A stretch of 64,000 bases of DNA from Belliella kenyensis (GCF_022549675.1 NZ_JAKZGR010000015.1:54879-118878); one strand, 5' to 3'. Positions 36,779-45,804 are shown, counted from the first letter of the stretch. The notes: generated by a model from the sequence alone, not told the origin. A program made the numbers and translations.

Positions 36779-36805
36779 AAAAGGTCTTCTGGTTGAAGAC
36801 CTTTT
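36779..36805 (-). terminator. Intrinsic terminator downstream of the 169-residue exported protein
   Basis: AAAAGGTCTTC/GAAGACCTTTT is a perfect 11-bp stem around TGGTT, with a T-run on the minus strand. It lies about 160 nt after the stop of the nearest minus-strand gene, with no other gene between. Confidence 0.75.
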
Positions 36806-36964
36806 AAAATTTGAATATTTAATGTATGTATCCGCTATAATTTTTTAAGTGTGTTGTTAAATTATACTAACATCACCCCTGAATCAACATCCAATCAGCT
36901 CTTAATGTAAAAATAGCTTTACTTAGAACAGAGGAATCTTTGCAGATAGATACAATATCATTGA

Positions 36965-37474
36965 TTATAATGACTCATCCTCAGATGTAGTATCAACTTC
37001 TTTAGTTTTGTATTCAGCTATCAAAGAATCTACTTTTTCTTTCACTTCCGGATCTTCTTTTATCGCTTTGTTGACTTTGTTGTAAGTGGCTGCACCTAGC
37101 ACTTCTTGATCCATGATCAAATCAGTCTTGTATTGTCTCGCATCGTCACCAATAGAAGCTATAAAGTCTTGAATTCTTTGAAATTCTGCCTTCTCTTCTT
37201 CCGTCACATTGATTTCTGCAAGTTTTTCTTCGTTTCCCCAAGCGGCTTTGATCTCGTTATATCTTGCCCCACCTCCTTCAATGATGTCATTTGATTTAAT
37301 CATTTCTTCCATTTCTGCCTGCTTATTTTGAATAAATTTCGCAAACTTCGCTTCCATTAAAGCAAACTTCTCCATTTCTTCCACAGTCACTTCTTCTGCA
37401 TCTCCTTGTGCGTTCACTTGCACACTGATCATTCCTAACATCAAGAAGGCTAGTACAAATACTCTTTTCATCAT
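36965..37474 (-). CDS. Small exported helical protein of unknown function
   Basis: The 169-residue protein has a signal peptide (MKRVFVLAFLMLGMISVQVNAQ) and a strongly charged, helical body (EVTVEEMEKFALMEAKFAKF, then a second helical part around DFIASIGDDARQYKTDLI). The layout recalls the DUF4168 type of periplasmic proteins, but the similarity is weak and I do not assign it. The C-terminal tail is acidic (TTSEDESL). It stands alone between rpe and the gene at 35743. The second ATG (one codon in) is also possible. Confidence 0.6.
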   Translation of the reverse strand: MMKRVFVLAFLMLGMISVQVNAQGDAEEVTVEEMEKFALMEAKFAKFIQNKQAEMEEMIKSNDIIEGGGARYNEIKAAWGNEEKLAEINVTEEEKAEFQRIQDFIASIGDDARQYKTDLIMDQEVLGAATYNKVNKAIKEDPEVKEKVDSLIAEYKTKEVDTTSEDESL

Positions 37475-37622
37475 GACAATTCTCAGATTAAGTTTTTAAT
37501 AAAATTCAATTTACAAGAAAATGTTTAAAGCTCATTTTCACAAGGAATTGTACAAAAACCTTGCCTTAAAAATTGTTAAAAGGCAAATACTTCTGACTGA
37601 AGGAAGATTTTTATAATAAAAT

Positions 37623-38273
37623 TTATAGAGATTTTAATGTTCTAATAGTATCTATAGGATCAGAAGAATTAAAAACAAAGCTGCCTGCAACCAATACATC
37701 AGCCCCTGCTTCAATGAGTAATGGCGCATTTTGTTGATTTACTCCACCATCTATTTCTATCTCTGTGCTTGCGCCTTGTTCAATAATGATCTCCTTAAGT
37801 CTCCTTACTTTTGCATATGTATTCTCAATGAACTTCTGTCCGCCGAAGCCTGGATTGACAGACATGATACAAACCAAATCAGTTTCTTTGATGACATCTT
37901 TGAGTAGTTCTACTGAAGTGTGTGGATTGATAGCAATCCCAGCTTTACACCCCAATTGCCTGATTGCCTGCAAGGTCCGGTGTAAATGTGTACATGCTTC
38001 GTAATGAACCGAAATGATGGCAGCACCTGCCTCCTTGAAAGCAGTAAGATATTGATCTGGATTAGCAATCATAAGATGTACATCAAGTGGCTTCTTGGCA
38101 TGTCTATTGACTGCCTCGGTTACAGGTATACCAAAAGAAATATTGGGTACAAACAATCCATCCATGATATCTACATGTATGTAATCCGTGTCGGATGCGT
38201 TGAGCATCTCTATCTCCTTTTGAAGATTGGCAAAATCTGAGGCTAAAATCGAAGGTGCAATTTTTACTGGCAT
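37623..38273 (-). CDS. rpe: Ribulose-phosphate 3-epimerase
   Basis: The 216-residue TIM barrel interconverts ribulose-5-phosphate and xylulose-5-phosphate. The metal ligands are in HVDIMDGLFVPN (His, Asp) and VHLMI (His), the catalytic Asp in EIDGGVN, and the phosphate site in MSVNPGFGGQKF and AGSFVF. I start at the ATG 38273 (MPVKIAPSILASDF), which fits the family; an ATG three codons upstream exists. The 49-nt gap to the upstream subtilase gene on the same strand may allow co-transcription. Confidence 0.95.
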   Translation of the reverse strand: MPVKIAPSILASDFANLQKEIEMLNASDTDYIHVDIMDGLFVPNISFGIPVTEAVNRHAKKPLDVHLMIANPDQYLTAFKEAGAAIISVHYEACTHLHRTLQAIRQLGCKAGIAINPHTSVELLKDVIKETDLVCIMSVNPGFGGQKFIENTYAKVRRLKEIIIEQGASTEIEIDGGVNQQNAPLLIEAGADVLVAGSFVFNSSDPIDTIRTLKSL

Positions 38274-38324
38274 GCTTAGCAAATTTTATTTTGCTGCAAA
38301 GGAAACAAAAAAGTCATTACTCCC

Positions 38325-39965
38325 CTATTTTTTGATCAATTTTGTCCGCTTGATTACCTTACCAGATTGTGCTTCTATGATATATACTCCTTGAGAGAGC
38401 ATAGGAAGTTCGATTTCAAATGGTCCATCAATTCGATCTCTTTGCATGCTTCCCTCTATTACGACTTGCCCAGAGAGATTCTTTAAGACATAACTTCCTG
38501 AATATTCATTTCCAATCAATACATTCAGGTTGTTTCCTGAGATAGGATTTGGATAAACCTTCCATACTTCCTCCTCTTTGGGATTCTCTATATCTAATAC
38601 CCTTCCATAATAGGCATAATGGAAATGCGGTATTCCATATCCAAGCCTATTGTCTGGAGAATCAGCCTGAGTAGCACTTTGAATCAGTGCTTCTATCAAT
38701 TGATCTTTGTTCCATTCAGGCTTTGCTTGCCACAATCCGGCTGCCAATGCGGCGATTTGTGGGGCAGAAAATGAAGTCCCATTGGCTCTATTGACAGCAC
38801 CGCTGGATCTGTATAAAAAAACTCCTTCTCCCAAAGTCGAAAGTTCTGGCTTGATTCTTCCATCTGCTGTAGGACCTTGTGAACTAAAGGCGGCCATTTC
38901 TCCTGAAGAATTTGTAGCACCGATACTCAAAATACCGCTAGCATCCGCAGGAGCAGTAATTGAGGAAGCTCCTCTTCTTCCGTAATTACCCGCACTATTG
39001 ACTACCAAGATACCTCTACTTGCTGCTATAGCAGCACCCTGACTAATTACCGCTGTCTTGCCATCCAGATCATCCTGTATATAATCCATACTAGAATCAT
39101 CAAAATCTAAATATCCAAGTGAGGAATTGATGATATCTACTCCCAAGCTATCCGCATAAGCCGCTGCTTTCACCCAATTATATTCTTCTATTCGATACTC
39201 GGAATCATTATCCTCTGTGATACATAGAATATAGGAAGCTTCTGGAGCACCAGACATTAAAGAACCTTCTTGATTTGCACCTATAAGTGAGAGGACGTTA
39301 GTTCCATGCTGATGCTTGGTGTAAATATTATCATTTGAAAGATCAACAAAATCCTTTGATGCAATGATCTGTTTATTATCTACCAAGTGTTTCAAACCAT
39401 CTATCGTATCTACGGATGGAAATCCAGCATCAAAAACTGCAATCAAAATGCCGTTTCCTTTGAAACCCAAATTATGCATTTCATCTATGCCCAAAACTCC
39501 GTTTTGAAATCCATAAACTTGCTCATTGATCCTATTACTTTTTAAATTAATTTTGAATTGCAGACCTTTTTTGATTTTCTGAATTGCTTTGCCACCATTT
39601 CCTTGGTTGGGTGCTACCAGCACTACTTTATCTACAAATTCCAAGTTGGCCACATCCGCTAGTTGCTCATCATTCAATGTTACTAGTGAAGCATTCAGCC
39701 AACTTATATGATAAAGCATCTCATGAACAAAAGGTCTAATTCCTTCAATATAAATTGGAGAAACTGGTAAATCTAAAGAATCTAGTTCTATTCCGTATTT
39801 TGTCCTGCGCTCGATTGCTTTGGGAGAAAGGAAAGCTTCTGGTTCTTCAAGTGAAAAAGTTTCTTGAGGCTTATGCTTAAAATGCACTGCATACTTATGC
39901 TGGGAAAAAACCATTCCGTTTACACCAAAGCAGATTAAAAATAAGCAAATTCTAATTTTTCCCAT
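38325..39965 (-). CDS. S8 subtilisin-like protease with T9SS sorting domain
   Basis: A 546-residue secreted serine protease. The catalytic triad is seen as Asp in IAVFDAGFPSVDT, His in TKHQHGTNVLSLIG and Ser in GTSFSAPQIAALAAGL, with the oxyanion Asn in VVNSAGNYGRRG. Residues about 22-150 are an inhibitor-like propeptide. The last ~75 residues (VYPNPISGN, then GVYIIEAQSG and ending KRTKLIKK) are a type A C-terminal sorting domain of the type IX secretion system, so the mature enzyme should cross the outer membrane. Its start overlaps the lipoprotein gene upstream by 14 bp. Confidence 0.93.
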   Translation of the reverse strand: MGKIRICLFLICFGVNGMVFSQHKYAVHFKHKPQETFSLEEPEAFLSPKAIERRTKYGIELDSLDLPVSPIYIEGIRPFVHEMLYHISWLNASLVTLNDEQLADVANLEFVDKVVLVAPNQGNGGKAIQKIKKGLQFKINLKSNRINEQVYGFQNGVLGIDEMHNLGFKGNGILIAVFDAGFPSVDTIDGLKHLVDNKQIIASKDFVDLSNDNIYTKHQHGTNVLSLIGANQEGSLMSGAPEASYILCITEDNDSEYRIEEYNWVKAAAYADSLGVDIINSSLGYLDFDDSSMDYIQDDLDGKTAVISQGAAIAASRGILVVNSAGNYGRRGASSITAPADASGILSIGATNSSGEMAAFSSQGPTADGRIKPELSTLGEGVFLYRSSGAVNRANGTSFSAPQIAALAAGLWQAKPEWNKDQLIEALIQSATQADSPDNRLGYGIPHFHYAYYGRVLDIENPKEEEVWKVYPNPISGNNLNVLIGNEYSGSYVLKNLSGQVVIEGSMQRDRIDGPFEIELPMLSQGVYIIEAQSGKVIKRTKLIKK

Positions 39966-40641
39966 AGTTGATAATTTTCATATGGATCATACTTCCAGAC
40001 TCTTCTATTTGCTGCCCTAAGCAATCGTTTCTTGTACAATAGCTTATTACTTCACTATAGTATTCAATCATCCCGATTCCTTTGGCAAAAACTTCGTAGC
40101 GAATGTCTCTCGATGTGATCAAGTCATCGTCATCCTCTTGCAAAACTCTTGCCGCTTGAGAATAGGTAACATTATTTAAATCATAAGATCCTAATAAATC
40201 AATTTGAAAAATCTCAGAAGGATTAGAAGAATAAATTTTCGCATCCCACTGACTCCCTTGTCTGGGTGGAAATGGGAATTTTACAACCCTCTCATTTTGT
40301 TCCATCCTTATCAATGCCCTATTTCTGACAAAAAGTGCATAGTTTCCTACACCTTCGTAGTCATTGCGCGTATTACCTTTTGACCTTAATATTACAAATA
40401 CTTCAACTCCCTCATCATTGATAAAAGTATAATCGACCCTATCTTTTATAAAATATGAATTGGTCTCTTCATCATTTTCACCAAATACAATTCTCTCGTC
40501 TACCTCATACTCCCAAAACAACCCTTCCTCTAATGGTTGAAAATCAAGTCCGATATCATAATTGGGCTGCTCAACTTCCCTACAACCCAAGAAGAATAAA
40601 CAAACACACAAGAACTGGACTAAATATCTATACATAAACAA
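39952..40641 (-). CDS. Lipoprotein of unknown function
   Basis: A 229-residue protein whose N-terminus (MYRYLVQFLCVCLFFLGC) is a lipoprotein signal with the cysteine at the end. The body is beta-rich (GLFWEYEVDERIVFG, VDYTFINDEGVEVFVIL) with two late cysteines in ISYCTRNDCLG. No family is recognised. An ATG two codons in (40635) is an alternative start. Its end overlaps the T9SS subtilase start, so the two are probably co-expressed and the lipoprotein could aid or be processed with the protease. Confidence 0.65.
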   Translation of the reverse strand: MFMYRYLVQFLCVCLFFLGCREVEQPNYDIGLDFQPLEEGLFWEYEVDERIVFGENDEETNSYFIKDRVDYTFINDEGVEVFVILRSKGNTRNDYEGVGNYALFVRNRALIRMEQNERVVKFPFPPRQGSQWDAKIYSSNPSEIFQIDLLGSYDLNNVTYSQAARVLQEDDDDLITSRDIRYEVFAKGIGMIEYYSEVISYCTRNDCLGQQIEESGSMIHMKIINYGKN

Positions 40642-40718
40642 GGCTTCTGAAGGCTAAAAATACGTTATTCGAACGAAAACCTTTACCTTAGCAGATAGAA
40701 AATAAAAATAAACATAGC

Positions 40719-41345
40719 ATGGCTCTCAAGACTTTTGTTAAAATCAGCAATATCAACAATCTAAGTGATGCACGATACTGTGCAGGTATGTATGTAGATT
40801 TGATGGGCTTCAACCTTGAAAACAATCACAAAGATTTTGTTGCACCTGAAAAGTATAAAGAAATTACAGACTGGATTTCAGGTGTGGCTTTTGTTGCAGA
40901 GTTCGAAACATCTCACCCAGATTCTATTTTAGAATTAGTAAAATCTTACCCAAATTTGACATCTATAGAGGTCAAGGAAGAATTTCATATCAAAATGCTT
41001 GTCAATTCTGGATATGGTATAATTTGGAAAGTAGATGTGAAAACTCTTGATGATTTTGATGATTTGATTGCTAAAGCCGAATCTTACAAAAACTTTGACG
41101 TGGTCTTGCACTTGTCTAGTGATACACTCGAATTAGATGATGCCATAATTTCAAAAATAAAATCATTGGCTTCATCTTGCAATGTTTTATTAGGTTTTGG
41201 TATAGAAACGAAAAACATCACAAATATCATAGATGAGACAAATATAAAAGGCATTTGTCTCAAAGGCGGAGACGAAATCAAACCTGGGATAAGGGATTTT
41301 GATGAATTGGCAGATATTTTAGAATCATTGGAAATCGAAGATTAA
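40719..41345 (+). CDS. TrpF-like TIM-barrel protein lacking the catalytic cysteine
   Basis: The 208-residue protein follows phosphoribosylanthranilate isomerase (TrpF) along its length. It starts VKISNINNLSDARYCAGMYVDLMGFNLE, which lines up with TrpF 'KICG-t..eDA..a...Gad.lGF'; here KIC is KIS (Ser10). The later VVLHLSSDTLELDD lies where TrpF has the catalytic Asp in an LLD motif, and the end GICLKGGDEIKPGIRDFDEL matches the phosphate-binding loop region. Both catalytic residues of TrpF seem changed, so it is probably not an isomerase. It sits just upstream of hemF (19 nt), not in a trp operon. Confidence 0.55.
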   Translation: MALKTFVKISNINNLSDARYCAGMYVDLMGFNLENNHKDFVAPEKYKEITDWISGVAFVAEFETSHPDSILELVKSYPNLTSIEVKEEFHIKMLVNSGYGIIWKVDVKTLDDFDDLIAKAESYKNFDVVLHLSSDTLELDDAIISKIKSLASSCNVLLGFGIETKNITNIIDETNIKGICLKGGDEIKPGIRDFDELADILESLEIED

Positions 41346-41364
41346 TCCTCAGCTGAACAGAAAA

Positions 41365-42255
41365 ATGAATAAAGAAAAAATAGCAGAAGACTTTCGTAAA
41401 ATTCAAGATCATATTTGCAAAGAGCTAGAGCAGGAAGATGGTAAAGCGACGTTTCATGAAGACCTTTGGTCAAGACCAGAAGGCGGAGGTGGGCGAACGA
41501 GAATTATTCAAGATGGTAATATCATAGCAAAGGGAGGAGTGGCATTTTCTGCTGTAGAAGGCCCTACTCCGAAAAAAATTCTCGAGAAACTTCAACTTGA
41601 TGATGCAGATTTTTTTGCTACTGGCGTATCCATAGTCATTCACCCTAAAAGTCCAATGGTACCTATCATACATATGAACATTAGGTATTTCGAAATGAGC
41701 AATGGAGTAAGGTGGTTTGGAGGTGGAATAGACCTTACCCCGCATTACGTAGATGAAGCTGATGCCAGATACTTTCACCAAGCAGTGAAAGATACATGTG
41801 ATCAATTCGACACCTCTTACTACCCAAAATTCAAGAAATGGGCAGATGATTATTTTTTCATTAAACATAGAAATGAAACTAGAGGTATCGGAGGGATATT
41901 CTTTGATCGTCTAAGTGCAGATGATGAGGCAGAAATGATTCAAATCTTTGAATTTGCCAAAGCAATTGGCTATCTGTTCCCTACAGTATATCGCCATTTT
42001 ATGAAGAAGAACAGTGTGATTGCTTATGGAGAAAAGGAAAAACAATGGCAAGCTTTGAGGAGAGGTAGGTATGTGGAATTCAACTTGGTATGGGATGCGG
42101 GCACCAAGTTTGGTCTTGATACCAACGGTAGAACAGAAAGTATACTGATGAGCATGCCTCCGATAGCCAACTGGCAATACATGCATGAGCCCGAATTGAA
42201 TTCGAGGGAAGCACATACGCTTTCATTATTGAAAAAGGGTATAGACTGGGTATAA
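41365..42255 (+). CDS. hemF: Oxygen-dependent coproporphyrinogen III oxidase
   Basis: The 296-residue enzyme of haem synthesis oxidatively decarboxylates coproporphyrinogen III to protoporphyrinogen IX. Conserved blocks are GGGGRTRIIQDG, STVIHPKSPMVPIIHMNIRYFE-like in residues about 85-110, FGGGIDLTPHYV with the catalytic-region aspartate, and the C-terminal WDAGTKFGL with TESILMSMPP. The length is normal for HemF. It requires O2, so the organism can respire aerobically. It lies 19 nt after the TrpF-like gene and 10 nt before the PAP2 gene. Confidence 0.95.
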   Translation: MNKEKIAEDFRKIQDHICKELEQEDGKATFHEDLWSRPEGGGGRTRIIQDGNIIAKGGVAFSAVEGPTPKKILEKLQLDDADFFATGVSIVIHPKSPMVPIIHMNIRYFEMSNGVRWFGGGIDLTPHYVDEADARYFHQAVKDTCDQFDTSYYPKFKKWADDYFFIKHRNETRGIGGIFFDRLSADDEAEMIQIFEFAKAIGYLFPTVYRHFMKKNSVIAYGEKEKQWQALRRGRYVEFNLVWDAGTKFGLDTNGRTESILMSMPPIANWQYMHEPELNSREAHTLSLLKKGIDWV

Positions 42256-42265
42256 ATCAATCGCC

Positions 42266-42850
42266 ATGCTAGAAACTATTAAGAACTGGGATGAATCGCT
42301 CTTCATTTACTTGAATAGCTTTCATGATGATTTTTTTGATCCCATCATCTTCCAACTTACCCATACATGGCCTTGGATTCCTTTATACATTCTCCTTTTG
42401 ATACTTATTCTCAAAACCCACGGGAGGGCTTCTTGGTGGGTTTTGATAAGTTTAGCATTGACAATATTGATAGCTGATCAATTCACATCCGGATTCATGA
42501 AACCATTTTTTGAACGACTCCGTCCATGTCATGACCCGAAGTGGGAAGGTATAGTACATAATTTTGGAAGATGCGGTGGGCAATTTGGTTTTGCATCTTC
42601 TCATGCCTCTAATAGTTTTGCCATCGCTACCTTTATGATGCTTTCAGTAGGAAAAAAGTACCCGAAAATTAAATGGTTGCTTCTTTGGGCATTCTTTTTT
42701 TCTTACACTAGAGTGTATTTAGGTGTGCATTATCCAGCTGACATCATAGTAGGTGGACTAGTCGGTATCCTATCGGCATGGTTGGCATACCATGCTATCC
42801 ACACGGTATATCTCCAGTATATTGTCCATGAAAAAGATCAAGATTCATAA
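42266..42850 (+). CDS. PAP2-family membrane phosphatase
   Basis: The 194-residue membrane protein has the three-part PAP2 signature: KPFFERLRPCHDP, FASSHASNSFAIA (the SGH block, here SSHA) and SYTRVYLGVHYPADIIVGG. About five hydrophobic segments place the active site on the periplasmic side. Likely substrates are phosphatidate, undecaprenyl pyrophosphate or lipid A phosphate. It is 10 nt after hemF and its end overlaps the convergent ribE gene by 13 bp. Confidence 0.9.
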   Translation: MLETIKNWDESLFIYLNSFHDDFFDPIIFQLTHTWPWIPLYILLLILILKTHGRASWWVLISLALTILIADQFTSGFMKPFFERLRPCHDPKWEGIVHNFGRCGGQFGFASSHASNSFAIATFMMLSVGKKYPKIKWLLLWAFFFSYTRVYLGVHYPADIIVGGLVGILSAWLAYHAIHTVYLQYIVHEKDQDS

Positions 42851-43431
42851 CCCCTTATGATTCGCTGAATGTATTTCCCAATCACATCAAATTCTAAATT
42901 AACCATATCGCCTATTTTCAGTTGGTGAAAGTTAGTAAACTCATAAGTGTAAGGAATAATAGCTACAGAAAACCTTCCGTTTTTTGAGTTAAAACACGTC
43001 AAACTCGTTCCATTTACTGTAATCGAGCCCTTCTCCACAGTAATATTTCCCGAAGATGCATCAAAAGAAAAATCAAAAATCCAAGAACCGTCAACTTCCG
43101 AAATATTCTCTACTACTCCTGTTTGATCGACATGTCCTTGAACAATATGTCCATCAAACCTTCCATTTGCTGGCATACACCTCTCCAAGTTGATCTTTTT
43201 ACCTACACCCCAAGACTGAAGATTAGTTTTTTTCAAAGTCTCATCTATGGCAGTGACCTTGTAAATATCACCTTCTATTGCTACTACTGTAAGACAAACT
43301 CCATTATGGGAGACAGATTGGTCTATTTTCAACTCATTGGTTATAGCTGATTGAATTTCAAAGTGAAAGTTTGTGCCCTCTTGCGTGATTTCTTTGATTT
43401 CTCCTAGGGTTTCTACGATTCCTGTAAACAT
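42838..43431 (-). CDS. ribE: Riboflavin synthase, alpha subunit
   Basis: The 197-residue protein has two lumazine-binding repeats: MFTGIVETLGEI at the start and DGHIVQGHVDQTGVV in the middle, which make the trimeric RibE that turns two 6,7-dimethyl-8-ribityllumazine into riboflavin and its pyrimidine. The SVSHNGVCLTV block is the family signature. No FMN riboswitch could be found upstream, and the gene is alone rather than in a rib operon. It is divergent from pcm across 132 nt containing a palindrome and direct repeats. Confidence 0.94.
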   Translation of the reverse strand: MFTGIVETLGEIKEITQEGTNFHFEIQSAITNELKIDQSVSHNGVCLTVVAIEGDIYKVTAIDETLKKTNLQSWGVGKKINLERCMPANGRFDGHIVQGHVDQTGVVENISEVDGSWIFDFSFDASSGNITVEKGSITVNGTSLTCFNSKNGRFSVAIIPYTYEFTNFHQLKIGDMVNLEFDVIGKYIQRIIRGYES

Positions 43432-43466
43432 CTATATGGTATTTTTAAGCTTAGTGATTTAACTTT

Positions 43467-43504
43467 TTAAGCCAGATTGATCAATATTGATTCAAATTAA
43501 GCCA
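43467..43504. promoter_or_regulatory. Candidate operator: palindrome between two direct repeats
   Basis: The perfect palindrome ATCAATATTGAT (43480-43491) lies between two copies of TTAAGCCA (43467-43474 and 43497-43504), whose starts are 30 nt apart, about three helical turns. It is in the divergent region between ribE and pcm. The bound protein is unknown, and AT-rich DNA makes a chance palindrome possible. Confidence 0.35.
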
Positions 43505-43563
43505 TTTTTAACCTTAACTTAGCACTTTCGATTTAAGTTTCTCAAAATACATTCAATTTATAC

Positions 43564-44229
43564 ATGCTCAAACTTGAGGATACCTATAGGCACAAGGGAC
43601 AACGCAATGCATTAGTAAACCTTCTTAGACAGAAAGGCATCAAAAATGAAGCAGTATTAGACGCCATCAATACACTGCCAAGACATTTCTTTTTTGACAC
43701 AGCACTAGATTCTCATGCCTACGAAGACAAAGCATTTCCTATAGGAGAAGGACAGACGATATCTCAACCATTCACAGTAGCTTTCCAATCAGAACTTTTG
43801 GATGTAAGACATGGAGACAAAATCTTGGAAATCGGGACAGGTTCTGGATATCAAGCCACCATCTTGCATTTACTTGGAGGTACAGTGCACAGCATAGAAT
43901 ATCAAATCAAGCTGTATGAAAAAACCAAAAAATTTCTCACCAAACTAGCTATACCTATTCACTTCTATCATGGAGATGGATCCCAAGGACTCCCTTCTCA
44001 AGCTCCATACGACAAAATAATAGTTACAGCAGGAGCACCAGTAGTTCCAAATGCTCTTCTTCATCAATTGAAAATAGGTGGGATTCTGGTCATACCAGTA
44101 GGAGATAGAAAAAGTCAAAAAATGATGAAACTCACGAAAAAAACTGAAAAGCAAATCATTCAAGAATCTTTTGACAACTTTGCCTTTGTTCCATTACTTG
44201 GAGCTGACGGATGGAAAACAAACAGGTGA
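43564..44229 (+). CDS. pcm: Protein-L-isoaspartate O-methyltransferase
   Basis: The 221-residue SAM-dependent enzyme methylates isoaspartyl residues for repair of ageing proteins. It shows the PCMT signature IGEGQTISQPFTVAFQSELL and the SAM-binding motif ILEIGTGSGYQATIL, then IIVTAGAPVVPNALLHQL and GILVIPVG. Length is normal. It stands alone on the + strand, and 80 nt separate it from the thioesterase gene. Confidence 0.93.
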   Translation: MLKLEDTYRHKGQRNALVNLLRQKGIKNEAVLDAINTLPRHFFFDTALDSHAYEDKAFPIGEGQTISQPFTVAFQSELLDVRHGDKILEIGTGSGYQATILHLLGGTVHSIEYQIKLYEKTKKFLTKLAIPIHFYHGDGSQGLPSQAPYDKIIVTAGAPVVPNALLHQLKIGGILVIPVGDRKSQKMMKLTKKTEKQIIQESFDNFAFVPLLGADGWKTNR

Positions 44230-44286
44230 TTCAAAACAATATTTTGATTTAAATTCATTTTAAAAGCATAGTGAATTTAAATTTTG

Positions 44287-44294
44287 TATTTTTG
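44287..44294 (+). promoter_or_regulatory. -7 element upstream of the thioesterase gene
   Basis: TATTTTTG fits the Bacteroidota -7 consensus TAnnTTTG exactly and lies 15 nt before the ATG at 44310. A TTG of the -33 type is not found at the expected spacing, so support is partial. Confidence 0.4.
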
Positions 44295-44309
44295 TAAAAA
44301 ACAATCTTT

Positions 44310-44843
44310 ATGACACGTAAGAAACTCGCCCAACAATCTGAAGTGATTATGACCGAAATGGTCCTGCCTAATGATACGAATACTTTGAATAATCTAATGG
44401 GAGGTAAATTGATGCATTGGATGGATATAGTAGCTGCCATCGCTGCTCAAAAACATTCCAATAGGATCGTAGTAACTGCTGCCGCCGATAGTATTTCCTT
44501 CAAGCATCCTATCGCATTGGGTAATGTGGTTACCCTTAAAGCTAAGGTAACAAGAGCTTTCAATTCGTCCATGGAGGTCTTTATTGAAGTATTTGCAGAG
44601 GATATTCCAGCAAATAAAAAAATAACAACCCACAGGGCTTTTTTCACTTTTGTGGCTGTAGATCAAGGTGGAAGACCAATAGAGGTTCCTGAAGTTGAGC
44701 CAATATCTGAGGAAGAAATTGAACTATATGAAGGAGCACTTAGAAGAAGACAACTGAGACTCGTACTTGCTAAAAGAATGGACCCCAAAGATGCCGTAGA
44801 GCTCAAATCCATCTTTGAAATTGATGACAAATCTTCAAACTAA
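44310..44843 (+). CDS. Acyl-CoA thioesterase (hotdog fold)
   Basis: The 177-residue protein matches the cytosolic acyl-CoA thioesterase group (YciA/Acot12-like): LPNDTNTLNNLMGGKLMHWMDIVAAIAAQKHS, then VVTAAADSISFKHPI and KAKVTRAFNSSMEVFIEVFAED, and a C-terminal FFTFVAVDQGGRP. The GGKLMHWMD segment supplies the active-site aspartate on the hotdog helix. The enzyme hydrolyses acyl-CoA to free acid and CoA; chain length cannot be inferred. Confidence 0.9.
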   Translation: MTRKKLAQQSEVIMTEMVLPNDTNTLNNLMGGKLMHWMDIVAAIAAQKHSNRIVVTAAADSISFKHPIALGNVVTLKAKVTRAFNSSMEVFIEVFAEDIPANKKITTHRAFFTFVAVDQGGRPIEVPEVEPISEEEIELYEGALRRRQLRLVLAKRMDPKDAVELKSIFEIDDKSSN

Positions 44844-44912
44844 CTGGAGTTTTAAAGGATAATGCTTAGCTTAGACTTTTAGAAATGTCTAAGCTAATTG
44901 CTATCCTGTACA

Positions 44913-45443
44913 ATGGAAAATTTGAATTTAAAACACTTCAGTTTATTTCTTGATGATCATACAGTTTTGGTAAAAGAAGAAATCCCAAAGCTACTCGCAA
45001 ACATGATCAATACAACCTTAAGTTATGATTCTGATGATATGGAAGATGAAGCAGTGTCTGATGCTCTTATCTTTGAGGGAAATTATGAAAAAGCGATCAT
45101 GATAATCTATCAAGGAAGTCACCTTGAACCAGACCTGAGAGCGTTTCTTTTCAAAATACTAGGTGCAGTGGGCTGTTCCTTAAAAGACATTGCCCTGGCA
45201 GCATCAGAGTCAGTTGAAGAAGTAAGTGCAGAAAGCGTAGATGCCTTGAGCCCTAATAAAATCCTTGTATTTGGCAAGCTAAATCATCCAATATCAAAAT
45301 TCAATCAAAATTTCTACGAAATCATCAATGATAATGGAGTAGAATATCTATTTGCAGATGATCTCAAAGATGTCAATACCAATGTGAATCTAAAAAAGTC
45401 TCTTTGGACTGCATTACAAGTACTTTTTGGAATCAAATCCTAA
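44913..45443 (+). CDS. Conserved-looking protein of unknown function
   Basis: A 176-residue acidic, soluble protein with no signal peptide. It reads MENLNLKHFSLFLDDHTVLVKEEIPKLL near the start, a central ILGAVGCSLKDIALAASE, and NKILVFGKLNHPISKFNQNFYEI towards the end. I do not recognise a family. I use ATG 44913; a TTG at 44898 is also in frame. It follows the thioesterase by 69 nt and is 11 nt ahead of the DUF3817 gene, so the three may form one transcript. Confidence 0.6.
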   Translation: MENLNLKHFSLFLDDHTVLVKEEIPKLLANMINTTLSYDSDDMEDEAVSDALIFEGNYEKAIMIIYQGSHLEPDLRAFLFKILGAVGCSLKDIALAASESVEEVSAESVDALSPNKILVFGKLNHPISKFNQNFYEIINDNGVEYLFADDLKDVNTNVNLKKSLWTALQVLFGIKS

Positions 45444-45454
45444 TTAATATTTAC

Positions 45455-45778
45455 ATGAACTACACCGACGCACAAACTAAGTGGCTTAAAAGATTTAGAA
45501 AAATAAGTATCGCTGAAGGATTGTCATTTTTGATACTTCTTTTCATTGCTATGCCCTTGAAGTACATTTTTGATGTGCCTATGGCTGTGACAGTGGTAGG
45601 TTGGATTCATGGTCTTCTATTTGTCATATATATCTATGTGATATTTCCCACTGCCAAAAAACTGGATTGGTCTTTTGGCAAAACCCTTTTTGGACTCATT
45701 GCCTCGGTCTTACCTTTTGGTCCATTTATTTTTGATCGAAATCTAAAGAAAAAAGAAAAAGAAGTAATTTCATCTTAA
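45455..45778 (+). CDS. DUF3817 small membrane protein
   Basis: The 107-residue protein has three hydrophobic segments: LSFLILLFIAMPLKYIF, VVGWIHGLLFVIYIYVIF, and LFGLIASVLPFGPFIFDRNL. The R-IS-AEGLSFLILL start, the GWIHGLLF block and the P-F-G-PFIFD end are the DUF3817 hallmarks. The function of the family is unknown. ATG 45455 is chosen; an upstream non-ATG start inside the previous gene is unlikely. Confidence 0.82.
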   Translation: MNYTDAQTKWLKRFRKISIAEGLSFLILLFIAMPLKYIFDVPMAVTVVGWIHGLLFVIYIYVIFPTAKKLDWSFGKTLFGLIASVLPFGPFIFDRNLKKKEKEVISS

Positions 45779-45804
45779 ATGATTTTTAACTAGAGTGAAT
45801 TGCT

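Noticed and set aside
43432..43563. Possible FMN riboswitch before ribE
   Set aside because: The conserved AGGGGCGG and related boxes are absent on the minus strand; only the palindrome and direct repeats are present.
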